The notes under the pieces: model-generated
Databases searched by the model: none
Told to the model about the DNA's origin: nothing
The model's input: the letters and a program-made list of their open reading frames with translations, nothing else
Program-made: the position numbers and the translations under genes
Assembly (NCBI RefSeq): GCF_009827455.1
Contig: NZ_WTYZ01000001.1
Coordinates: 1,373,001 to 1,437,000 of the forward strand
DNA length: 64,000 bases
Source of the DNA: Pontixanthobacter aestiaquae
GTDB taxonomy: Bacteria > Pseudomonadota > Alphaproteobacteria > Sphingomonadales > Sphingomonadaceae
Reading direction: 5' to 3'
In this document: piece by piece, positions 53,648 through 63,027 of the stretch
Position numbering within the stretch: position 1 is the first letter of the stretch
How the letters are laid out: each line of letters starts with the position of its first letter

Positions 53648-54412
53648 ATGCGCGAGAGACTTCGCAATTTTATCGAGTCGAGCCGGTTCGAATGGACCAT
53701 CACGGCGGTCATCGTCGCCAATGCAATTGTGCTGGGGCTGGAAACCGTGCCGTCGATCATGCGCGATTATGGCGGTCTACTGTTGTGGCTCGACCAGATC
53801 GCGATTGCGATTTTTGTGATCGAGCTTCTGCTGAAGCTGTTTGTATATCGTTTCAAATTTTTCGCCAATGGCTGGAATGTGTTCGACCTGATCATAGTTG
53901 GCGCTGCCCTGGTCCCGGCAAGCCAGCAATTCAGCGTGTTGCGTGCGCTGCGGATATTGCGCGCGCTGCGGCTGATTTCGGTGGTGCCGAGCATGCGCAA
54001 GGTCATCGTCGGCCTGTTCAAAGCGATCCCCAGTATTGGCACGGTGATCGTAATGCTGCTGCTGCTATTTTACATCAGCGCGGTGATGGCCACGAAGCTG
54101 TTTGGCGAGGCGTTTCCGGACTGGTTCGGCAACCTTGGCTTATCGCTCTATTCGCTGTTCCAGATTATGACCCTCGAAAGCTGGTCCATGGGCATCGTGC
54201 GCCCGGTGATGGAAGTCTATCCCTATGCGTGGGCGTTTTTTGTGCCGTTCATCCTGCTTACCAGCTTCATTGTGCTCAATCTCTTCATTGGTGTGATCGT
54301 CAACGCAATGGCAGAGGCAACGGGCGAAGAAGCGCATAGCGAGCGTGAGGAGATCCTGCTGCAGCTCAAGGCGCTACGCGAGGATGTCGCAAAGCTGGGG
54401 AAACAGGGATAG
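53648..54412 (+). CDS. Bacterial voltage-gated sodium channel (NaVBac type)
   Basis: A 254-residue six-span ion channel subunit. S1-S3 lie at about residues 15-90; S4 (residues 97-118) carries Arg at 99, 102, 105 and 108, one every three residues, the voltage sensor. S5 (130-150), the pore loop with selectivity filter TLESWSM (175-181) and S6 (195-220) follow; TLESW is the hallmark of NaChBac-like sodium channels. A C-terminal helix (225-250, heptad-like) should form the tetramer coiled coil. The ATG at 53648 is preferred to 53591, whose extension lacks hydrophobic or conserved content. It is 40 bases before parC, plus strand. Confidence 0.93.
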   Translation: MRERLRNFIESSRFEWTITAVIVANAIVLGLETVPSIMRDYGGLLLWLDQIAIAIFVIELLLKLFVYRFKFFANGWNVFDLIIVGAALVPASQQFSVLRALRILRALRLISVVPSMRKVIVGLFKAIPSIGTVIVMLLLLFYISAVMATKLFGEAFPDWFGNLGLSLYSLFQIMTLESWSMGIVRPVMEVYPYAWAFFVPFILLTSFIVLNLFIGVIVNAMAEATGEEAHSEREEILLQLKALREDVAKLGKQG

Positions 54413-54452
54413 CGCACTCCCTTACTCGGCAACGCCTTGCTAGACGGCAGCG

Positions 54453-56765
54453 ATGAGTTCCGACGACAACGACATCCCCGATTCTGATCCGTTCGACGCG
54501 ATTGTCGATGCTCCATTCGATTCTGCCTTGTCGGAACGCTATTTAGTTTATGCGTTGTCGACGATTACGGCGCGCTCACTTCCCGATCTGCGCGATGGGT
54601 TGAAGCCGGTTCACCGGCGCCTGCTGTGGACGATGCGTCAGCTCAAGCTGGATCCGAGCAATACGTTCAAAAAATCCGCTCGCGTTGTGGGCGAAGTTAT
54701 CGGTAAATATCACCCGCATGGTGACACTGCCGCCTATGATGCGATGGTCCGGCTCGCGCAGGATTTCTCGCTGCGTTACCCGTTGGTCGAGGGGCAGGGC
54801 AATTTCGGCAATATCGATGGCGATAATGCCGCTGCTTACCGGTATACCGAGGCCCGCCTGACCAAGACTGCGATGCATCTGATGGCGGGATTGGATGAGG
54901 GCACCGTCGACTTCATCCCGACCTATAATGGTGAGGAAGAAGAGCCCGAGCTGATGCCGGGGCTGTTCCCCAATTTGCTCGCCAACGGCACCAGCGGGAT
55001 CGCTGTGGGCATGGCGACCAATGTACCGAGCCACAATGTCGCCGAGATAATCGATGCGACTCTTGAACTGATCGACAATCCGCATGTCGAGCATGAGCGG
55101 CTGATGGAACTCTTCCATGGACCCGATCTGCCGACTGGCGGGCTGATCGTCGATAGTCCCGAAATCATCTCCAAAGCCTATGCAACAGGACGCGGTAGCT
55201 TCCGTATTCGCGGGCGCTTTTATGCGGAGGAAGCCGAGAAAGCGGAAGACAAAGATGCGGGTATCGAACGACTTGGTGGCGGGCAATATCAGCTCGTTAT
55301 CAGCGAGATCCCGTATCAGGTTCAGAAGGGCAAGCTGATCGAGCAAATCGCGCAGTTGATCGCCGACAAAAAACTACCGATTCTCGAAGACGTGCGTGAT
55401 GAAAGCGACGAAAATATCCGGCTGGTGCTGGTTCCCAAGAACCGCAATGTCGATCCCGAATTGCTTAAGGAGTCGCTCTACAAGCTGACCGATCTGGAAA
55501 CGCGGTTTGGCCTCAACCTGAACGTGCTCGATGCGACGCGCACGCCGTTGGTGATGGGACTGAAGGAACTACTCCAGAACTGGACGACAGCGCAGATCGA
55601 AATCCTGCGCCGCCGTACGCAGCACCGCCTGGACAAGATCGCATCGCGGCTGGAGCTGCTCGAAGGCTATATCATTGCCTTCCTCAATCTTGACCGCGTG
55701 ATCGAGATTATCCGGACGGAAGACGAGCCCAAGCCGGTGATGATGGAGGAGTTCAAGCTCACTGACCGTCAGGCCGAAGCGATTCTCAACATGCGGCTGC
55801 GCAGCCTGCGCAAATTGGAAGAAATGCAGCTGCGTGAGGAGAAAGACGCGTTGCTGAAAGAGCAGGACGAGCTCGAGAAGCTGCTCGGTTCACCGGCTCG
55901 TCAGCGCACGCGCCTGAAGCGCGATCTTGCGGCCCTTCGCAAAGAATATAGCGAAGACACCGATATCGGTCGTCGCCGTACAACGATTGCCGAGGTGGCA
56001 CCGACTGTCGAGTTTAGCATGGACGCGATGATCGAGAAGGAACCGGTCACAGTCGTACTCTCGCAAAAGGGTTGGGTTCGCGGCGCGAAAGGGCATGTCG
56101 ATCTGGCCAGTGCAGAAGACGGCAAGGGCGATTTCAAATATAAGGAAGGCGACGCGGCGGCTTATGCGCTGCACGCGCAGACGACCGACAAGCTGCTGAT
56201 CGCGGTCGACAATGGCCGGTTCTTCACGCTCGGCTGCGACAAATTACCTGGTGCACGCGGCTTTGGCGAGCCGATCCGCAATACGCTGGATATCGATGCC
56301 GAGACGCAAATTGTCGGGATCGTGGTATATAAACCCAAGGGCCAGTTGTTGCTCGCGGCGTCTAACGGCAAAGGCTTCGCGGCCGAAATGGACGAGATGC
56401 TGGCAGAGACCAAAAAGGGGCGTCAGGTCGTCAATCTTAAAGGCGATGCGAAATTTGCCGTGATGCGAGAGATCGCCAAGGAGCATGACCATATCGCCGT
56501 AGTTGGCGACAATCGGAAGCTGGTGGTATTCAGCCTTGAGGAGCTACCAATTCTCGGACGCGGCCAGGGTGTCATGCTGCAACGATACCGCGATGGCGGA
56601 TTGTCCGATGCCACGACGTTCAAGCTTGAGGACGGGTTAAGCTGGGCGATGGGCGGGAAGGGCGACCGGACGCGCACCGAGACTGAAATCTGGCAATGGA
56701 AAGTCGCACGCGGTGCGGCTGGACGGTTGCCGCCACAAGGTTTCCCCAGAGACAACAGATTCTGA
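54453..56765 (+). CDS. parC: DNA topoisomerase IV subunit A
   Basis: A 770-residue type II topoisomerase subunit that decatenates daughter chromosomes with ParE. The N-terminal winged-helix tower has [19 protein letters not shown], the quinolone-target region [17 protein letters not shown], and the catalytic tyrosine in [10 protein letters not shown] near residue 133. A coiled-coil arm and a C-terminal beta-pinwheel (from about 510) with only partial GyrA-box likeness support ParC over GyrA. At the position of E. coli ParC Ser80 there is Thr. No parE is present in the window. Confidence 0.93.
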   Translation: MSSDDNDIPDSDPFDAIVDAPFDSALSERYLVYALSTITARSLPDLRDGLKPVHRRLLWTMRQLKLDPSNTFKKSARVVGEVIGKYHPHGDTAAYDAMVRLAQDFSLRYPLVEGQGNFGNIDGDNAAAYRYTEARLTKTAMHLMAGLDEGTVDFIPTYNGEEEEPELMPGLFPNLLANGTSGIAVGMATNVPSHNVAEIIDATLELIDNPHVEHERLMELFHGPDLPTGGLIVDSPEIISKAYATGRGSFRIRGRFYAEEAEKAEDKDAGIERLGGGQYQLVISEIPYQVQKGKLIEQIAQLIADKKLPILEDVRDESDENIRLVLVPKNRNVDPELLKESLYKLTDLETRFGLNLNVLDATRTPLVMGLKELLQNWTTAQIEILRRRTQHRLDKIASRLELLEGYIIAFLNLDRVIEIIRTEDEPKPVMMEEFKLTDRQAEAILNMRLRSLRKLEEMQLREEKDALLKEQDELEKLLGSPARQRTRLKRDLAALRKEYSEDTDIGRRRTTIAEVAPTVEFSMDAMIEKEPVTVVLSQKGWVRGAKGHVDLASAEDGKGDFKYKEGDAAAYALHAQTTDKLLIAVDNGRFFTLGCDKLPGARGFGEPIRNTLDIDAETQIVGIVVYKPKGQLLLAASNGKGFAAEMDEMLAETKKGRQVVNLKGDAKFAVMREIAKEHDHIAVVGDNRKLVVFSLEELPILGRGQGVMLQRYRDGGLSDATTFKLEDGLSWAMGGKGDRTRTETEIWQWKVARGAAGRLPPQGFPRDNRF

Positions 56766-56775
56766 CAACAGTTTG

Positions 56776-56816
56776 AAAAAAAGAGGGCCAAGCGCGATTG
56801 CTCGTGCCTGACCCTC
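56776..56816 (-). terminator. Minus-strand intrinsic terminator
   Basis: GAGGGTCAGGC pairs with GCTTGGCCCTC on the minus strand (some G-U pairs), followed by a run of seven T. It could end the DEAD-helicase mRNA, 200 bases beyond its stop, or the candidate RNA below. No T run exists on the plus-strand side, so it does not serve parC. Confidence 0.8.
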
Positions 56817-56911
56817 CCTGCGACCCGAAGGCCTCTGCAACTGCATGATGGTACAGCTGCAGGAACTCTTCAGTCGGGAGAAGTCGCCGCCGCCCAATGA
56901 GGGAGGGCGGG
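56776..56911 (-). ncRNA. Candidate structured RNA in the parC-helicase gap
   Basis: The minus strand can form CCGCCC/GGGCGG (56890-56910), CTGCAGCTG/CAGTTGCAG (56835-56862, one G-U) and the terminator stem at 56783-56816. Three strong stems in 130 bases with no reading frame suggest a small RNA or a structured 3' region of the helicase transcript. Sequence was not matched to a known class by eye; 6S, SRP and tmRNA signatures are absent. The 5' end is undefined. The remainder of the gap up to 57016 is A/T-rich. Confidence 0.4.
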
Positions 56912-57016
56912 CAGACGGCAACTTCTAACCTTTGTTGGTCAATTGACGTTTACGTTAAGGGCAATAACATTAAGCTAAGCTGAAGTAATAATGCATCAGT
57001 AATTCGTTACATTTGT

Positions 57017-58633
57017 TCACGATTGCCTGCGGCTTTGAGGACGGTTGCCACCGGCTTGGCCCGCGCGTGACGGACCTTTGCGATGGCCGGGTTTGCTGCC
57101 CTGTCCGCCGCCAGAACCGCCAACTTGCCCGCCACCGCGATCATCGCGCCGTTTGGCAGAGACGACCGGCTTGGTAACTGGGCCTTTCTTATGGCTGACA
57201 TTTTTCGCGCGGCCATAGGTCGGCTCGTCACGTGCTTCATTGCCGCGATTGCGTTGGTCGCGATCTTCACGGCTTCGGTAATTGCCTTGATCGGGGCTGC
57301 GGCCCTCCGCGTCGCGCCAGTTACGGTCACGAGGCTGTTGTTGCGGTTTCTTGTTCTTTGGCTTGCCGCGACCGCCACCGCCACCGCCACTACCGCCACC
57401 TTTGCGGAAGCGTGCATTGCGATCATCGGGATTGCGCTCTGCACCGGAACCTTTGCGGGCTGGAGCGGGCAGTGCCTTGGCTTGGGCGATAAAGTCTTCC
57501 GGGATCGGAGCGGGCGTCAGTTTAACACCCGTAAGCCGCTCGATATCGCGGATATAGGGCCGCTCATCAGGGGCAATGTAGCTAACCGCAAGGCCGCTGC
57601 GACCGGCGCGTGCTGTCCGGCCGATGCGGTGGACATATTGCTCGGCGACATTGGGGATTTCGAAGTTGAACACGGCACTTACGCCGGGGACGTCGATTCC
57701 GCGCGCGGCAATGTCGGTTGCGACGAGCACTGGCACGCTGCCACGACGAAATCCGTCTAGCGCGCGGGTGCGCTGCGCCTGTGATTTGTTGCCGTGGATT
57801 GCGCCTGCATTGATTCCAGCCGCAACCAGATGACGTACAACGCGGTCTGCACCATGCTTTGTCCGCGTAAATACGAGCGCGGTTTCAATGTCGCCGTTCT
57901 CGATGCCCTTGCGCAAACTGATGGTCAGCAGTGCCTGCTTTTCTTTTTGGTCGATAAAGGTGCTAAACTGGTCAACCCGCTCTGCAGTGGTCGATTGCGG
58001 AGCAACCTCCACGCGGACCGGATTGTTGATGAAGCGCTTGCCCAACTCGACAATGCTCTTCGGCATTGTGGCGGAGAAGAACAGGCTTTGACGTTGTTTG
58101 GGCAACATATTGGCGATGCGGATAAGCGGCTTGATGAAGCCGAGATCCATCATCTGGTCAGCCTCGTCGAGCACAAAAATCTCGACATTGCTAAGCGATA
58201 GAGCACGCTGCTCGCACAGATCGATCAGGCGGCCCGGTGTCGCCACCAGAACGTCACAGCCGGGAACCAGCTTGCGGGCCTGCTGGCGGACCGGAAGACC
58301 GCCGAACACGACCTGGACATTCAGATCGAGGAAGCGCGCATAGTCGCGCATATTGTCGGCGATCTGTGCCGCAAGCTCGCGCGTCGGCGACAGGATCAGC
58401 ATCCGGCACGACGCTGGTTTCCGTTCTTCCGGATTTTGTGCGAGCCGGTGCAATGACGGCAGCGAGAACGCGGCGGTCTTGCCGGTACCCGTTTGCGCGA
58501 CGCCAATTAGATCTCGGCCATCAAGCAATGCGGGAATAGAATCCCGTTGGATAGGTGTGGGTTCAGTGTAGCCCTTCGTGTTCAATGCACGGAGGATAGG
58601 CTCGGCCAGGCCGAGTTTTTCAAAATAAGACAT
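57017..58633 (-). CDS. DEAD-box RNA helicase, RhlE-like, with RG-rich tail
   Basis: A 538-residue helicase. Q motif TEPTPIQRDSIP, motif I AQTGTGKTAAF, motif II VLDEADQMMDLGF, motif III FFSATMP, motif V VATDIAARGIDVPGVSAV and motif VI HRIGRTARAGRSG are all present, ending near residue 370. The remaining 170 residues are basic, rich in Arg, Gly, Asn and Gln (RFRKGGGSGGGGGGRGKPKN), a disordered RNA-binding tail typical of RhlE/DeaD in this class. Likely roles are ribosome assembly and RNA turnover in the cold. ATG at 58633; TTG 12 bases earlier is an alternative. Confidence 0.93.
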   Translation of the reverse strand: MSYFEKLGLAEPILRALNTKGYTEPTPIQRDSIPALLDGRDLIGVAQTGTGKTAAFSLPSLHRLAQNPEERKPASCRMLILSPTRELAAQIADNMRDYARFLDLNVQVVFGGLPVRQQARKLVPGCDVLVATPGRLIDLCEQRALSLSNVEIFVLDEADQMMDLGFIKPLIRIANMLPKQRQSLFFSATMPKSIVELGKRFINNPVRVEVAPQSTTAERVDQFSTFIDQKEKQALLTISLRKGIENGDIETALVFTRTKHGADRVVRHLVAAGINAGAIHGNKSQAQRTRALDGFRRGSVPVLVATDIAARGIDVPGVSAVFNFEIPNVAEQYVHRIGRTARAGRSGLAVSYIAPDERPYIRDIERLTGVKLTPAPIPEDFIAQAKALPAPARKGSGAERNPDDRNARFRKGGGSGGGGGGRGKPKNKKPQQQPRDRNWRDAEGRSPDQGNYRSREDRDQRNRGNEARDEPTYGRAKNVSHKKGPVTKPVVSAKRRDDRGGGQVGGSGGGQGSKPGHRKGPSRAGQAGGNRPQSRRQS

Positions 58634-58890
58634 AATAACTTTCAAATGTGCGCCGAACGGACTCCCAAAGCATCAGGAATCCGCGCGCAAGTAGGTCCTT
58701 ACGGCGACCCAAGCGTGAAAAGGGAAGCATGCGATTAACGCAAATTCCGTGCATTGGGTGCGGGACTAAATCCTTGTTTGTAAGGAGAAGTTCACGCTCG
58801 CAGCCAATTTCGCAGACGATTTCTGCGCCGGACGTTGAGCAGCATGTAGGGGCAGGGTGTTAAGATAGCAATGAAATAAGCTGACAGAAA

Positions 58891-60084
58891 CTAGCCGTTC
58901 GGCGCGCGCCGTCCTGCGAGCTCTTCTTCCAGCATGGCCATGACGCGGGAACGATCCGGGAATTGTTCGTTGATCCAGCGATCCTCGACGGCTTTCATTA
59001 TCCGCGCAATCTCCGGCCCGGCCTCCACGCCTTTTGCGACGATCTCGCCGCCTTTCAGAGGAAGCTCAGGAATGTCCCAACCCGCCAACTTGCTCAGCGA
59101 TCCACCGGCCAGCAATACCCGATCAACCGCACAATCGCGCCCGTTGCGATAGGCCAGGGCGCGCGATGCATATTGGTCTTGTGGCAACCGCGCGGCAACG
59201 CAGAAAAGCCGCTCCCGCTGCTCGCGAGACAGCCGCAACCTCGCTGCCACCGTCTCCGCAACCGGCGGTAGCGCCGGCAGGAGCGCGGCAAGCCGGCGTA
59301 GAGGATCGGGCGAAACACGTTGCCCCTCCTCAGTCCTAATCAGTGCCGCAAGAACCTCGACCTCGTGCTTGCCCGTTTCTGGCAATACTACTGGCAGAAC
59401 ACCGCATTCGCGCATCCTTACGACAGTTGCGAGCGGGTTGGGCAATGCCAGCAACGATAGCAGTTCCTTAGCAATCCGCTCGCGGCTCAGCTTCGTCAGC
59501 GTGTCTGCCAATTCGGCGCAGGCTTCTTCTGCCTCTCGGTCCAGATCCGCCCCAAATCGCGCCTGAAACCGGTAATAGCGGAGGATACGTAGGTGGTCCT
59601 CCCGAATTCTTTCACGCGCGTCGCCGATAAAGCGAATTCGGCGGTCACTAAGGTCCTCCATCCCGCCGAAAAAGTCGGAGATTACCCGAGTCTCCGGATG
59701 CGCGTATAACGCGTTGATTGTGAAGTCTCTTCTGGCGGCGTCGTCGCGCCAATCGCTTGCAAAGGCGATTGTCGCGCGGCGTCCGTCGGTCGAGACATCC
59801 TTTCTGAGTGTAGTGATCTCCACATGCCCGCTCGGCAGAACGGCGGTGATGGTGCCGTGGTCAATGCCGGTTGGGACGGTGGTGATACCGGCTGCTTCCA
59901 GCCGTGCGATGACTTCGTCCGGGATCAAGATGGTTGCCGCGTCGATATCCTCAACCGGAGAACCGAGCAGCGTGTCACGTACCGCGCCGCCGACCCAGCG
60001 GATATTGTCTGCGTCCAGCGTCGCGACAAGCCGTGCCAGATCATCGCGCCTGGTCCATTCTGCAGCGGGCAAGAGACTAGCCAC
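58891..60084 (-). CDS. cca: CCA tRNA nucleotidyltransferase
   Basis: A 397-residue class II enzyme that adds or repairs 3' CCA on tRNA. The nucleotidyltransferase motif is RWVGGAVRDTLLGSPVEDID, with template region RRDFTINALYAHPETRVISD and the RIREDHLRILRYYRFQARFG segment. GTG at 60084 is the probable start: GGAGGAG lies seven bases upstream, and the gene overlaps the NUDIX stop by 8 bases. It is the last gene of the DUF1285-NUDIX-cca operon. Both tRNA genes in this window already encode CCA, so repair may be its main duty. Confidence 0.93.
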   Translation of the reverse strand: MASLLPAAEWTRRDDLARLVATLDADNIRWVGGAVRDTLLGSPVEDIDAATILIPDEVIARLEAAGITTVPTGIDHGTITAVLPSGHVEITTLRKDVSTDGRRATIAFASDWRDDAARRDFTINALYAHPETRVISDFFGGMEDLSDRRIRFIGDARERIREDHLRILRYYRFQARFGADLDREAEEACAELADTLTKLSRERIAKELLSLLALPNPLATVVRMRECGVLPVVLPETGKHEVEVLAALIRTEEGQRVSPDPLRRLAALLPALPPVAETVAARLRLSREQRERLFCVAARLPQDQYASRALAYRNGRDCAVDRVLLAGGSLSKLAGWDIPELPLKGGEIVAKGVEAGPEIARIMKAVEDRWINEQFPDRSRVMAMLEEELAGRRAPNG

Positions 60085-60682
60085 CAAGCAACTCCTCCAC
60101 TGCAATCCGCCGGGAAAGATTGGCAATAATCGCCGCCGTCACGCCCCAAATTCTAAAGCCCTGCCAGTCCATTTCGAGATAATGCCGCATTTCGCCGCGC
60201 CAGAACACCTCGTTCTCGGTCCAATTCGAAAGATTGAACACTTGCGCCACGGGAACTTCAAACCACGCTTCAACTTCGCGCGGGTGAGGGGTGAGTGACA
60301 GATCGGGGGGAACCACACCCAGAACCGGAGTGATGTCGAAACCGGTGCCGGTTTGATAGCGGTCGGTTGTACCGATCAGGCGAACATGCTTGCGGTCTAG
60401 CGCCAATTCTTCTTCGGCCTCTCGCAAAGCCGCTTCGACAGAGGTTTCGCCATCGTCGACTTTTCCGCCTGGGAACGCGACTTGGCCGGGATGGTCGCGC
60501 ATTGTGGTGGGCCGCTGGGTCAAGATTAGTCCGGGTTCAGGACGGTCGGTAACAGCGATCAAGACAGCGGCATCGGCTGTGCGCTCGGCAATTGCGAATC
60601 GCTGATCGCTAAGCAAGTCGGGGATGTCGGTTTGGTGGCCACGCTCGAACAAAGCAGACAGCCGGTCGAACAGCGCGCTCAT
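60077..60682 (-). CDS. NUDIX hydrolase, CoA pyrophosphatase-like (NudL/YeaB type)
   Basis: A 201-residue hydrolase. The NUDIX box is FPGGKVDDGETSVEAALREAEEELAL near residue 85, read in two parts: GGKVDDGETSVEAALREA and EEELALDRK; the box Gly near its end is replaced by Ala, which many CoA-type enzymes tolerate. The preceding LTQRPTTMRDHPGQVAFPGG fits the CoA diphosphatase branch with its LRDHPGQV marker. It likely cleaves CoA or a nucleoside diphosphate derivative. Overlaps DUF1285 by 4 bases and cca by 8. Confidence 0.88.
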   Translation of the reverse strand: MSALFDRLSALFERGHQTDIPDLLSDQRFAIAERTADAAVLIAVTDRPEPGLILTQRPTTMRDHPGQVAFPGGKVDDGETSVEAALREAEEELALDRKHVRLIGTTDRYQTGTGFDITPVLGVVPPDLSLTPHPREVEAWFEVPVAQVFNLSNWTENEVFWRGEMRHYLEMDWQGFRIWGVTAAIIANLSRRIAVEELLGG

Positions 60683-61227
60683 ACAGGTAGCAAAGAAAAT
60701 TGTACGCCTTCGCTCTCAACTGTCCAATCATCACCCGATGCCAGCGCAATTTCGGCGAGTTGCTGGTAGGTGCTACGATTGAGCCGTGCTTCACAGCCCC
60801 GCCGGACGGTGAGATAGAGCGAAGGCGTATTCGTATCGCCGCGGGCTATCAAAGGGTTGTCCGGACCGGCTACAACCAGCTCATCCGTGTTCAGGCGAAA
60901 GCCGAGTCCGCCGTCGCGTTCGGCGACATCGGTGGCGATAAAGGCTGCATCCTCGACTTCGATCGAGAGTTTCTGGAATGGCGTTACCAGCCAATAGGCG
61001 CCGCTATCGTCGCGTATCAGCAGGCTGGCAAAAGCGCGTACCATCGCGGGGCGAGTGATTTCACCGCCATTGTGAAACCATGTCCCATCGGCGGCGATAC
61101 GCATCATGCTGTCGCCGGTATTTTGCGGATCCCATTGTTCGACTGGGGGAAGCTTGCGCTGCTCGACCTGCTCGGCGATTTGAGCGAGCGAAAGGTCAGC
61201 GAGTTCGGGTGGGGCTGTGTAAGGCAT
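60679..61227 (-). CDS. DUF1285 protein
   Basis: A 182-residue soluble protein: LSLAQIAEQVEQRKLPPVEQ, WDPQNTGDSMMRIAADGTWF and ITRPAMVRAFASLLIRDDSG are typical of the family, followed by YWLVTPFQKLSIEVEDAAF. Structures show an unusual beta fold but no known activity. Alphaproteobacterial DUF1285 genes regularly stand before the NUDIX and cca genes, as here. The start is at 61227, 27 bases from the GNAT gene on the same strand; all four may be one transcript. Confidence 0.88.
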   Translation of the reverse strand: MPYTAPPELADLSLAQIAEQVEQRKLPPVEQWDPQNTGDSMMRIAADGTWFHNGGEITRPAMVRAFASLLIRDDSGAYWLVTPFQKLSIEVEDAAFIATDVAERDGGLGFRLNTDELVVAGPDNPLIARGDTNTPSLYLTVRRGCEARLNRSTYQQLAEIALASGDDWTVESEGVQFSLLPV

Positions 61228-61254
61228 TGTTGATCCTGCGATGCCAGACTTGAA

Positions 61255-61776
61255 CTATTCCTTCAACGCCGATGGCCATGGGCCGAGCATTCCTTCGTCA
61301 GGGAGGATCACAGTATTCTCGCAGCGGACCAGCAGGCGGTCGTGGTCAAACGGGCCAGGGCAGTGCCAGTTCTGCGTTGCATCGGCGCTAAAGCCGAAGA
61401 ACCGGCCATAATAATCGGGGTCACCGATCATTACTTGCGGGAGCGCAGCGCCTGCATCGATTGCGCCCAATGCCGCCAGCATCAGCGCTTTGCCGTACCC
61501 TTCGCTTTGCTTCTCGGGTAGCACTGCGACAGGGCCGACCATAATCAGCGGGTGATTGCGGCCGTCGGGGTCGGTCAATGCCACCGGCCACAACTGGATT
61601 GTGCCAGCCAGATACTCATCATCATCCAACGCTGCGAAACTCAAGGCTTCCAGCCAATCCACACCTTCGCGGATACGATACGCTGTCCGCGCCTGACGTC
61701 CTTCGCCGAAAGCACGATCAAGCAATCGCTCGATCAGATCGGTATCGACATTAGCAAGGGGAATAATCGTTGGCAT
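61255..61776 (-). CDS. GNAT-family N-acetyltransferase
   Basis: A 173-residue acetyltransferase. The acetyl-CoA loop is seen as VGPVAVLPEKQSEGYGKALM (Q/R-x-x-G-x-G/A variant SEGYGKAL), with the C-terminal IGDPDYYGRFFGF typical of the YhbS/Eis-like group. The acceptor is unknown. ATG at 61776 gives the short N-terminus MPTIIPLANV; an earlier ATG at 61806 lacks conserved content. It precedes the DUF1285 operon. Confidence 0.87.
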   Translation of the reverse strand: MPTIIPLANVDTDLIERLLDRAFGEGRQARTAYRIREGVDWLEALSFAALDDDEYLAGTIQLWPVALTDPDGRNHPLIMVGPVAVLPEKQSEGYGKALMLAALGAIDAGAALPQVMIGDPDYYGRFFGFSADATQNWHCPGPFDHDRLLVRCENTVILPDEGMLGPWPSALKE

Positions 61777-61842
61777 TGCGGGCGAGCCGATAGGCCCCGT
61801 CCGCAATGCTGTCGATCAATTTCCGCTATTGTACAGTGTGGA

Positions 61843-63027
61843 TCAGCTAGCAGGCGTTAGGCGTAGCAAGCGTCCGCCTTCGCCGTCTTCGATCACCCAG
61901 ATTGCACCGTCGGGCGCTTCGAGCACACCGCGCAAGCGGGTGCCAAAATCGTACCGCGCGGCTTCGGTCGCATTTTCACCGTCTACCTTAATATGGATCA
62001 AAGCGTTGCTCGAGAGGCCCGCGATCAGCGCAGTGCCTTTCCATTCGGCGAACATATCGCCGCTAAGGAAGGTCATACCGCCAGGCGCGATAACCGGCGT
62101 CCAGGTAATGGCCGATTGTGCAAGGTCCGGACGCGTGTCGTTATCAGGAATCGGATCATTATCGTAATGCACGCCGTTGGAAACCACAGGCCAGCCGTAA
62201 TTGGCTCCGGGCTTCACGAGGTTAAACTCATCGCCGCCTTTGGGGCCGTGTTCTACTTCCCACAAACGGCCTTCGGCATCGAAATCCATGCCAAGGATGT
62301 TGCGGTGGCCGTAGGACCAGATTTCAGCAGTCACGCCGCCTTTGTCGGCCATCGGATTGTCCTTGGCAGGCGTGCCGTCGAGATTGAGGCGCACAATCGT
62401 GCCGATATTGTTGGTATTGTCCTGCGCCGGGGTCATCTTCTGACGGTCGCTCGAAGCAACATACATCAACTTGCCATCAGGCGAGAAAAGAATGCGGTGT
62501 CCGTAATGTCCGCGACCGGTGGTTTTCGGGGCCTGCCGCCAGATGACTGTCAAGCCTTGGATCTCGCAGCTATCATGATCTTCACAGGCTAATGTGCCGC
62601 GCCCAACAACTGCCCCTCGCGTGTCGCCATCCCCGGCTTCTGCCCAGCTGAGATAGACCATCTTGCTGGTTTGGTAGTCCGGGGCAAAGGCTATATCACC
62701 AAGGCCGCCTTGGCCGCCATAGTCCACTTCCGGCTCTCCGGTTACGAAGCCGATTTTGCCATTCGCGGGCTGGAAGAATTTAATTGCGCCCGATTTCTCG
62801 GTAATGAAAACGTTGCCTGTTCCCGGCTCAATCGCAGCGGCCCATGGCTCGTTATATTCTCCATGCGTGGTGATCGTGAACGGGCCGACCGATTCCGCTT
62901 CCGCCGTCGCGACGACCGCGGGCGCTTGCTCTGCGCTGTCCACCGATGCGGCGGCTCCGCAGCTTGTGAGCGCCAGCGCGAGCGGTGATAGGGAAATAGC
63001 GATAAAGGATTTTTTTGAGATCATCAT
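61843..63027 (-). CDS. PQQ-dependent aldose sugar dehydrogenase-like lipoprotein
   Basis: A 394-residue periplasmic protein of the soluble glucose/sorbosone dehydrogenase family, a six-bladed beta-propeller. A lipoprotein signal with lipobox LTSC leads into the domain: NEPWAAAIEPGTGNVFITEK, GQGGLGDIAFAPDY, RHYGHRI-like GRGHYGHRILFSPDGKL, and WEVEHGPKGGDEFNLVKPGANYGWP near residue 270, which includes the PQQ/calcium residues. Members oxidise aldoses with PQQ as cofactor; no PQQ synthesis gene is seen. ATG at 63027 overlaps the rnhB start on the other strand by 2 bases. Confidence 0.9.
   Translation of the reverse strand: MMISKKSFIAISLSPLALALTSCGAAASVDSAEQAPAVVATAEAESVGPFTITTHGEYNEPWAAAIEPGTGNVFITEKSGAIKFFQPANGKIGFVTGEPEVDYGGQGGLGDIAFAPDYQTSKMVYLSWAEAGDGDTRGAVVGRGTLACEDHDSCEIQGLTVIWRQAPKTTGRGHYGHRILFSPDGKLMYVASSDRQKMTPAQDNTNNIGTIVRLNLDGTPAKDNPMADKGGVTAEIWSYGHRNILGMDFDAEGRLWEVEHGPKGGDEFNLVKPGANYGWPVVSNGVHYDNDPIPDNDTRPDLAQSAITWTPVIAPGGMTFLSGDMFAEWKGTALIAGLSSNALIHIKVDGENATEAARYDFGTRLRGVLEAPDGAIWVIEDGEGGRLLRLTPAS

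Noticed and set aside
54576-55346. 256-codon minus-strand frame opposite parC
   Set aside because: Overlaps the catalytic core of parC, no independent support.
60391-60459. Inactive NUDIX enzyme because of Gly to Ala in the box
   Set aside because: The catalytic REAEEE core is intact and this substitution is common in active relatives.
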